Positions 1 to 5,122 of a stretch of 6,507 nucleotides of DNA are shown here, piece by piece (the first letter of the stretch is position 1; the number at the start of each line of letters is the position of its first letter). The notes under the pieces were generated by a model. That model saw nothing but the letters and a program-made list of their open reading frames with translations. It was not told where the DNA came from and did not search any database. A program made the position numbers and the translations under genes. This DNA is from JAFGQJ01 sp964588525. GTDB taxonomy: Bacteria > Spirochaetota > Spirochaetia > SZUA-6 > DRHE01. The stretch covers positions 1 to 6,507 of the forward strand of contig CAZPQC010000192.1 in NCBI GenBank assembly GCA_964588525.1. Reading direction: 5' to 3'.

Positions 1-180
1 ATTCTGGCCGGACAGGTGGAGGCCAGGGGGTCGGGGATCGGGATCAAAAACATCCGTGAACGCCTGAAGCAGTTCTACGGGGATGATTTCAGCCTGGATA
101 TCGATTCGATGCAGGGGCGGGGAACCACGGTCACGATTACGGTGGCAAAGCTCGAGCCCGCAGAGGCCATGGAGGGCTGA
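1..180 (+). CDS. Sensor histidine kinase, LytS/YesM type (C-terminal end only)
   Basis: The reading frame is open from the window's first base to a TGA at 178-180 and gives the last 59 residues of a protein that begins upstream. The visible part is the end of a HATPase_c ATP-binding domain. Its G-rich ATP-lid motif RGSGIGIKNIRERL is typical of the LytS/YesM (His_kinase) group, in which the lid is followed by NIRERL. A closing strand pair follows, including GRGTTVTITV. Kinases of this group are usually membrane-bound and phosphorylate a receiver/AraC regulator encoded next door. Such a regulator starts 23 bases downstream, so the two very likely form a cognate pair in one transcript. The sensor and dimerisation domains are outside the window, so the signal sensed cannot be judged. 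Confidence 0.88.
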   Translation: MLAGQVEARGSGIGIKNIRERLKQFYGDDFSLDIDSMQGRGTTVTITVAKLEPAEAMEG

Positions 181-191
181 GGTGTCGAAGC

Positions 192-206
192 GGAGGTAGA
201 AGCGTG
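192..206 (+). promoter_or_regulatory. Ribosome binding site and GTG start of the YesN-type regulator
   Basis: GGAGG at 192-196 lies 7 bases before the GTG at 204-206. This is ideal spacing and supports a GTG start, giving an N-terminus (MYNVLLVDDE) that begins exactly at the first strand of the receiver domain. Confidence 0.75.
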
Positions 207-1772
207 TACAACGTCTTGCTGGTTGACGACGAGAGGATCATTCGGGAAGGTTTGGCCAGAAAAGTCCCTTGGAGCCGCTACGGCCTGACTCTCTGCGAAC
301 AGGCTGCAGACGGCGAGGAAGGTCTGGGGAAGATCCGAAGCGGCGACATCCACCTCGTCATTACAGACATCAAGATGCCGGGCATCGACGGGCTGGAGCT
401 CATCCGCCGGGCACGGCAGATCAAACCGGATGTTCGCTTCATCGTGCTGTCGGGATACGACGAATTCGAGTTCGCCCAGACGGCGATGCAGTACGGAGTG
501 CGTCACTATCTGCTCAAACCGACCAAGATGCAGGAGATCGACAAGATCCTCAGAGAGGTATGTGCGGATCTCTCCCGGCAGGAGGAGGAGCGTGGCTTTG
601 TCGAGAAGATCAAGCAGACCATGGAACGAAACCTGCCCCTTATCAAGGAACAGTTCTTCCGCGATCTGATCATGCACAAGATGTACACCAGCCGGGAGAT
701 GAGCTCCTATCTGTCCTTTTTCGGTATCTCCACTGAGTCGGTGCGCTCGGTGACCCTGCTGGTGTTCGCACCTGCGGGGGAACAGAGCTTCGAACGCCTG
801 CTGACCCTGCAGCTGATCAGTCAGCGCTGCCTGGAGAGCGCTGGACTCATTCTCACGACCATCATAAAGGAAGCCCTGGTGGTCGTGGTCGGGGACACGG
901 AAACGGAGGAACTTCTGAAGAGGATCGAAGAAATCAAGAGCCGGTTCAGGCGCTTCGACAGTCGGCCTGTAACGGTAGCGGTTAGCGGCAGGGCGGCGCT
1001 GGATGCGATTCACACGCTCTACAAAGAAGCCAGGAATCTCTTGAAGCACAGCTTTTACTACGGCGAGGACAGCGTCATTACACGGCAAGAGGCGTTGGAG
1101 GGCATCGGCAGCTACAACCGAGGCGATCTGCACTATTACATCGAGGAGGCCTGTCTGGCCATCCAATGCGGAAACGACCAGGATTTTCGAAAAGCCATGG
1201 GGTGTTTCTGGTCGGAGCTAAAAACTCAGAAGCTGCCCCGGAGAAGCATTCGTGATGCGGTCATCGACCTGCTGCTCTCCGCGGCCCGTTACGACGACTA
1301 CGAGAGAGTGAACTACTATATCGACTACATCAAACGGATTGCGGAAACCGACACCCTCGAAGAGCTGGAGAAAATGATCGACAAGTGCTGCGGCGCCGTT
1401 GTCCGGTGGAACTTCGAACAATTCAGCAGCAGGAAAAGCCGGCTGGTGGAAAAACTTAAAAGTGAGACTCGAGAGAATGTGGCCAGACCGGAACTAACGT
1501 TGAAATGGCTGGCCCAGACCCTGGTCTACGCCAACGTCGATTATCTGAGCAAGCTGTTCAAGCGGGAGACCGGAGAAACCTTCAAGCACTACCTCACCAG
1601 CCTCAGGGTGGAGGAGGCCAAAAATCTGCTGCAGCGATCTCCCGGTATACCTGTGGCCGAGGTGGCAAGGCGAGCTGGATTCGGGGAGAATGCCCGCTAC
1701 TTCTGTACGGTGTTCCGCAAGTGTGTCGGCCAGCCACCGGCGGAGTACCGCCGCAGCCGGCGGGTCTCCTGA
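204..1772 (+). CDS. YesN-type response regulator (receiver + AraC family DNA-binding domain)
   Basis: A 522-residue cytoplasmic transcription regulator. Residues 1-120 form a receiver domain with the acidic pair D8/D9, phosphoacceptor D55 in ITDIKMPG, the switch serine S83 and K105 in LLKPT. Residues about 125-420 form a long linker, predicted mixed alpha/beta then helical, with no motif I can name; in YesN-type proteins this region is often a degenerate GGDEF/CdaR-like fold, but that is inference here. Residues about 425-520 are an AraC/XylS-type double helix-turn-helix: the first helix pair is near LTLKWLAQTL and the second near IPVAEVARRAGFGENARYF, ending in the family signature FRKCVGQPPAEYR. 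The length matches the usual 500-540 residues of the family. It follows a YesM-like kinase and precedes an oxidoreductase by 6 bases. Such pairs commonly control carbohydrate uptake and use genes, but the target here is unknown. Confidence 0.93.
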   Translation: MYNVLLVDDERIIREGLARKVPWSRYGLTLCEQAADGEEGLGKIRSGDIHLVITDIKMPGIDGLELIRRARQIKPDVRFIVLSGYDEFEFAQTAMQYGVRHYLLKPTKMQEIDKILREVCADLSRQEEERGFVEKIKQTMERNLPLIKEQFFRDLIMHKMYTSREMSSYLSFFGISTESVRSVTLLVFAPAGEQSFERLLTLQLISQRCLESAGLILTTIIKEALVVVVGDTETEELLKRIEEIKSRFRRFDSRPVTVAVSGRAALDAIHTLYKEARNLLKHSFYYGEDSVITRQEALEGIGSYNRGDLHYYIEEACLAIQCGNDQDFRKAMGCFWSELKTQKLPRRSIRDAVIDLLLSAARYDDYERVNYYIDYIKRIAETDTLEELEKMIDKCCGAVVRWNFEQFSSRKSRLVEKLKSETRENVARPELTLKWLAQTLVYANVDYLSKLFKRETGETFKHYLTSLRVEEAKNLLQRSPGIPVAEVARRAGFGENARYFCTVFRKCVGQPPAEYRRSRRVS

Positions 1773-1778
1773 CTCGAT

Positions 1779-2774
1779 ATGTATCCGACTTTGATCATCG
1801 GCATCCGCAATCGGGGTATGGCATGGGCCGAGGCTGTCCAATCCCATCCCGATTTCGAGCTGAGCGGGGTGGCGGATAATGATCCAGAGATCCTCCGGAT
1901 GAGATCCGAGACGCTGAAACTGCCGGAGGACAGACGCCACCTCGATTATCGTCAAGCCCTCGGCAGCGGGCGATACCGGGTGGTGATCGTCGTGACACCG
2001 AATCACCTCCACTACCGGATGGCCAGGGATGTTCTGAACGCAGGTGTTCACTGCGTTCTGGAGAAGCCCTTCGCCGAAACGCTGACTCAGGCGCAGGAGC
2101 TCGTCGATCTGGCCGAACGGAAGGCTTTAGCCCTGGTGATCGGACACAACTACCGTTTCAAGGCGCCGTTCTTGGGCATTGCGGGGGTGGTTCGGGAAGG
2201 CAGGCTCGGCTCCCTGATCGGGGGGGAGATCAGTTTTCACCGCCATCGCCCTCCCCGCTTCGAACACGAGCGGCCGATGCGCTACCCCCTTCTGTTCCTG
2301 CAGGCAGTCCACCACCTCGACCTGTTGATCTCTTTCCTTCCCCGTCCCATCGAGGAGATACACTGCCGCCATTACCTGCCGCCGGGAAGTCCGTGGGATA
2401 GCCCCTCCGTCTGCCATCTTGTTCTAGGCTGCGCCGATGGAACCCTGTTGAGCTACCGGGGCAGCTACGAGTGCCGGGGTGAGCAGACCCCGTACAACGG
2501 CCTCTGGCGCCTGGAGTTCGAGCGGGGCGACCTTGTCCTGGACCAACAGGGAAAGCTCTGGCGGATCGAAGAGCAGGATCGTTGCTGTCTCTACGAACCG
2601 CAGGAAGGGGAGCGCAGCAGCGACGAGCTGCTGCTGGATACGGTGAGGCAGGCGATAGAGGAGGGAAAGGAAGCGCCCACCTCCGGCAGGAACAACCTGG
2701 CCACCCTACGCCTGCTGTTCGACGTGATCGCGGCCGGGGAAACGGGCGCAGCCGACAAGAACAACCAACCTTGA
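1779..2774 (+). CDS. Gfo/Idh/MocA family NAD(P)-dependent oxidoreductase
   Basis: A 331-residue soluble enzyme. Residues 1-120 are a Rossmann nucleotide-binding fold: the first strand and turn read LIIGIRNRGMAWAEAV, followed by GVADNDPE at the end of strand two. The family motif EKP is at 95-97 (CVLEKPFAET), preceded by VTPNHLHY. The C-terminal alpha/beta domain carries HNYRF at 123-127 and the catalytic-type H-x-x-D at H178-D181 (AVHHLDLL). Members oxidise or reduce hydroxyl or keto groups of sugars, inositols and related compounds. The glycine motif is GIRNRG rather than the usual GxGxxG, so the middle glycine is replaced by arginine. The ATG sits 6 bases after the regulator's stop with only a weak GGCGGG 14 bases upstream, so translational coupling is likely. 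The substrate is not identifiable. Confidence 0.9.
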   Translation: MYPTLIIGIRNRGMAWAEAVQSHPDFELSGVADNDPEILRMRSETLKLPEDRRHLDYRQALGSGRYRVVIVVTPNHLHYRMARDVLNAGVHCVLEKPFAETLTQAQELVDLAERKALALVIGHNYRFKAPFLGIAGVVREGRLGSLIGGEISFHRHRPPRFEHERPMRYPLLFLQAVHHLDLLISFLPRPIEEIHCRHYLPPGSPWDSPSVCHLVLGCADGTLLSYRGSYECRGEQTPYNGLWRLEFERGDLVLDQQGKLWRIEEQDRCCLYEPQEGERSSDELLLDTVRQAIEEGKEAPTSGRNNLATLRLLFDVIAAGETGAADKNNQP

Positions 2775-2790
2775 CCCGCCGACGGGTCAG
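2771..2790. terminator. Possible terminator hairpin in the convergent gap
   Basis: A perfect 7-base-pair inverted repeat, TGACCCG (2772-2778) and CGGGTCA (2783-2789), closes a CCGA loop. The first three bases of the repeat are the TGA stop of the oxidoreductase. On the rightward strand no T-run follows. On the leftward strand the hairpin is followed by AAGGTTGGTTGTTCTTGT, which is moderately T-rich. It could therefore end the leftward operon, or act in both directions, but it is not a strong classical terminator. Confidence 0.35.
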
Positions 2791-2867
2791 TGGCACCGCC
2801 AACCAGCCGGGGACCCCAGCACCCCTGGTGATTACAGCTCCACGTGCAATTTCAGCATCCCGGGCAC
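2775..2867. other. Short convergent intergenic region
   Basis: This 93-base gap separates the stop of the rightward oxidoreductase from the stop of the leftward HgcAB-like gene. Besides the hairpin at its left edge it holds a weaker interrupted inverted repeat (ACCAG at 2802-2806 with CTGGT at 2825-2829, with an inner GGG/CCC). I see no promoter, RNA gene or small reading frame with coding character. Confidence 0.6.
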
Positions 2868-4274
2868 TTAAAGAGATGCGTGCGAGTGGCGCACCGCCCC
2901 GGTCGGACACTGGCTGAAACAGGAGCGGCAGATCACGCACCTCTTCTCCCTGACCACCACCGAACGCTCACCCTGCATCTGAAATACCGCCCTGGGACAG
3001 ACCTCAACGCAGCGCCGGCAACCGATGCAGGTCTGACCGTCCACCTTGACCCGCGGTTTCCTGCAGGGGATCAGGCTGTACTTGAGCAGGGGCGACCAGC
3101 CGCTGAACTCGGTGACCAGATAGGCGGCCCCGAGGCCCACGGTCAGGGCGTAGAGCAGAACATGCTCGGGAAACAGAGCCCTTGACAGCAGGCCGGCAGC
3201 CAGGAATGCCGCAGCGCCGTACAGCAGCGCCCACGGCCCGATCCGCTTTAACAGACGCCATGGAAAAACCAGGCCGTGGATGAGGGAGGCGAGGTACAGG
3301 AGGGGGAGGAGGACCGGCAGGTGATCCAGGCCGATGAAGTTGTAGACCAGCACCAGCAGGATCGTGAGGAGCAGGGGCGAACCCAGGGCCATCTCCAAAC
3401 GGGCTTTCAAAGGGAAACGGGCTTCGCGAACCGCGGGGTCTGCAGGATTCTCCAAGTACGCGGCAAAGTCGCGGATGTACAGCGGACCGAAGCGGGCGCT
3501 GAATCCGGTCCGGGTTTCCAAGTTTTGCAGAGAAACCGAAGATGCGCACAGCTGGGGCAGGATCAGCCGGCGGTTCCGCACCCGTTCGGCGAGGTTCGTC
3601 CGGTCTACAGCCTGGATCACGGAATCAGTGGTGAAGCGTCCTGCCATGGAGGCGCACCATACGTTCACCCCCCGGCTGTCGCACACCAGCAGCCAGCAGT
3701 CGAAGTCCTTCACCGCCGAGCAAACGCGGCGTACCGTCAGATCGAAGTTCCCGGTCACCAGAACCGGGGAATCTGTCCCCGCCGAACCGATCCTGTACAA
3801 GCCAACAGGCTCGGGGTTGGGAAACAGGCGCAGCAGGGTCTCCGCAGCGCTCTTGAGCGGCCTCGGTCGCAAGTAACGCCCAGGCAAAGTGTCGCCGGAA
3901 GCAACCCGGAAATCGGGACCACCAGAGCGCAGGGTATCAAAGGTGATCAGAATCGGGAGGAGGGCTGCGGAGAGAACCAGGGTAATCCCGGCGGTGGGAC
4001 GGGAAAATGGAAAAAAACCGTCGGCAAATGCCAGGGCAATAAGAGCGATCCCGAGAATCCGGATACAGAGGATCTTTCGCTGAAGGAGGGAACGAACCAG
4101 AACCAGGTCGACTGTGAAGACGGCGATTCCCGCCGCTATCAACCCATAGCTGCCGGCCATGAATAAAAGAGAGGGCGAGCTCAGCTCCGCCCCGCTGGAG
4201 GCAACCCAGCGCCCCGCCGACACCAGAGGCAATACCAAGAGGAGCGCCCCGGCTTTGACAAACCGGTGCTTCAC
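2868..4274 (-). CDS. HgcA-like membrane corrinoid protein fused to an HgcB-like 2[4Fe-4S] ferredoxin
   Basis: 468 residues in four parts. (1) Four N-terminal membrane segments at about 6-20, 36-60, 68-88 and 94-113. (2) A cytoplasmic corrinoid-binding domain, about 155-280, resembling HgcA and the CdhD-type corrinoid Fe-S protein: GLYRIG, TDSPVLVTGNFDLT, DSRGVNVWCASMAGRF and RRLILPQL. C207 in NVWCA matches the HgcA cysteine that ligands cobalt. (3) Four further membrane segments at about 299-316, 319-338, 345-366 and 370-389. (4) A C-terminal ferredoxin with two CxxCxxCxxxCP clusters (C416/419/422/426 and C446/449/452/456). Basic loops fit a positive-inside topology with the corrinoid domain and both termini in the cytoplasm. 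Canonical HgcA ends its cap motif with A-[AG]-G-K; here it is ASMA, without the lysine. The HgcB C-terminal cysteine pair is absent. The start is GTG with a weak AGACAGG upstream, 21 bases after the response-regulator stop. HgcAB relationship: high confidence. Mercury methylation: doubtful. Confidence 0.85.
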   Translation of the reverse strand: MKHRFVKAGALLLVLPLVSAGRWVASSGAELSSPSLLFMAGSYGLIAAGIAVFTVDLVLVRSLLQRKILCIRILGIALIALAFADGFFPFSRPTAGITLVLSAALLPILITFDTLRSGGPDFRVASGDTLPGRYLRPRPLKSAAETLLRLFPNPEPVGLYRIGSAGTDSPVLVTGNFDLTVRRVCSAVKDFDCWLLVCDSRGVNVWCASMAGRFTTDSVIQAVDRTNLAERVRNRRLILPQLCASSVSLQNLETRTGFSARFGPLYIRDFAAYLENPADPAVREARFPLKARLEMALGSPLLLTILLVLVYNFIGLDHLPVLLPLLYLASLIHGLVFPWRLLKRIGPWALLYGAAAFLAAGLLSRALFPEHVLLYALTVGLGAAYLVTEFSGWSPLLKYSLIPCRKPRVKVDGQTCIGCRRCVEVCPRAVFQMQGERSVVVREKRCVICRSCFSQCPTGAVRHSHASL

Positions 4275-4295
4275 GCCTGTCTTTTATCAGGGGTC

Positions 4296-4676
4296 TTACA
4301 GACCCAGCTCCGCCTTCAGGGTTGACAGAAGCGTTTTGTGATCGATCGGCTTCTGGAAGATCCCTGCCAGACCGAGGTCCTGTGCATCGATGTTGTAGCG
4401 CACCGCGTCTCCGACCGAGCTGAGCAGATAGATCGGGGCCGTGAATCCCGCCTCCTTGAGCTGGGTGGATACCTTGCTTCCCGCGTCCACGGTTTCCATC
4501 ATCAGATCCAGGAGGATCGCATCCGGCTCGATTTTCCGGGCCGTCTTCAGCCCCTCCTCCCCCGTTGCGGCCTCACCTACGACAAAGCCGGCCGACTCCA
4601 GCACGATCCGGGTAGCCTTGCGGATATCCGGGTCGTCGTCAATAATGAGGATCGTTTTTCCGGTTTCAGCTGCCAT
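4296..4676 (-). CDS. Single-domain response regulator (CheY-like), likely also started internally
   Basis: 126 residues from an ATG at 4676 form one complete receiver domain and nothing else. Acidic residues D13-D15 follow the first strand, D57 (LLDLMM) is the phosphoacceptor, S86/S87 occupy the switch position and K109 lies in FQKPID. There is no output domain, so it would act by protein contact or phosphorelay. GGAGAGGG (4690-4683) lies 6 bases before the ATG, a very good ribosome binding site, which argues that this domain is made as a separate protein even though the upstream peptidase frame reads straight into it. Its kinase is not in the window. The HgcAB-like gene begins 21 bases after its stop. 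Whether the cell makes the fusion, the separate protein or both is undecided. Confidence 0.75.
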   Translation of the reverse strand: MAAETGKTILIIDDDPDIRKATRIVLESAGFVVGEAATGEEGLKTARKIEPDAILLDLMMETVDAGSKVSTQLKEAGFTAPIYLLSSVGDAVRYNIDAQDLGLAGIFQKPIDHKTLLSTLKAELGL

Positions 4677-5120
4677 GTTTTTCCCTCTCCACTGATCGAT
4701 CAGGTTTTTTATGAACTCCAGAGCCTCGCTCTTGTTTTGCCGGGCCTTGTCGGTCAAACCTTCCGCGAACTCGAACGAGTACCCCCGGACGGCGACCAGC
4801 AGCGCCTCGGGGGCGTGCTGATAAGTGTCCTCGCAGATGGCCAGAACCGACTCCGGCCCGAGCGCATGGCTCGTAAACTCGATGCTTTTGGAGGCCTCGA
4901 GCCTCTTCACCTGAAAAGGCTCAGTTCCCCGAACCGCCGCATCGACGAATATCACTTTATCCGACTGCCCCAGGTCGGCCGCGTGTTCTATGGAAAGCTG
5001 GTAATCCGCTTCCAGGGTCAACCCGGGCAGGTGGAGCTGCTCGAGCTCCTGCACGATCTCCGGCCCCAGCCCGTCATCCTGCCGTCCAGGATTTCCGTAC
5101 CCCAAGACCAGGATGACCGT
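4296..5120 (-). CDS. NiFe hydrogenase maturation endopeptidase fused in frame to a CheY-like receiver domain
   Basis: The frame runs without a stop from the end of the hydrogenase large-subunit gene to TAA at 4296-4298. Numbering residues from codon 5126-5124, residues 1-150 are a HybD/HoxW-type peptidase: VILVLGYGNPGRQDDGLG at the N-terminus, VDAA with D62, and HALGPE with H88. D17 (or D18), D62 and H88 would be the nickel-probing ligands. Residues 151-276 are the receiver domain described separately. The peptidase removes the C-terminal tail of the large subunit after nickel insertion, which fits its place directly behind that gene. A strong AAGGAG (5131-5126) overlaps the upstream stop, but no ATG, GTG or TTG lies at proper spacing. 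ACG at 5120 (spacing 5), ATC at 5114, CTG at 5111 or TTG at 5105 are the options; TTG would remove the first strand. The start given is therefore provisional. Confidence 0.75.
   Translation of the reverse strand, partial: TVILVLGYGNPGRQDDGLGPEIVQELEQLHLPGLTLEADYQLSIEHAADLGQSDKVIFVDAAVRGTEPFQVKRLEASKSIEFTSHALGPESVLAICEDTYQHAPEALLVAVRGYSFEFAEGLTDKARQNKSEALEFIKNLIDQWRGKNMAAETGKTILIIDDDPDIRKATRIVLESAGFVVGEAATGEEGLKTARKIEPDAILLDLMMETVDAGSKVSTQLKEAGFTAPIYLLSSVGDAVRYNIDAQDLGLAGIFQKPIDHKTLLSTLKAELGL
4683..4690 (-). promoter_or_regulatory. Internal ribosome binding site before the receiver domain
   Basis: GGAGAGGG on the minus strand, 6 bases upstream of the ATG at 4676, lies inside the continuous peptidase-receiver frame. 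It is the main evidence that the receiver domain can be translated independently. Confidence 0.6.
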
Positions 5121-5122
5121 AT

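Noticed and set aside
75..1166. Long minus-strand open frame opposite the YesN-type regulator
   Set aside because: It lies fully antisense to a regulator with clear receiver and AraC motifs, has no recognisable domain, and is the kind of mirror frame expected in GC-rich coding DNA.
2790..2806. TGGCAC resembling the -24 element of a sigma-54 promoter
   Set aside because: No TTGC-like -12 element follows at the required spacing, and no gene starts downstream in that direction.
3276..4166. Plus-strand open frame opposite the HgcAB-like gene
   Set aside because: Low-complexity Q/E/G-rich product with no motif, antisense to a gene with corrinoid and ferredoxin signatures and coherent membrane segments.
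2868..4274. Calling this protein a true mercury methylase (hgcA plus hgcB)
   Set aside because: The cap-helix lysine and the C-terminal cysteine pair linked to mercury methylation are absent, so only a family-level name is justified.
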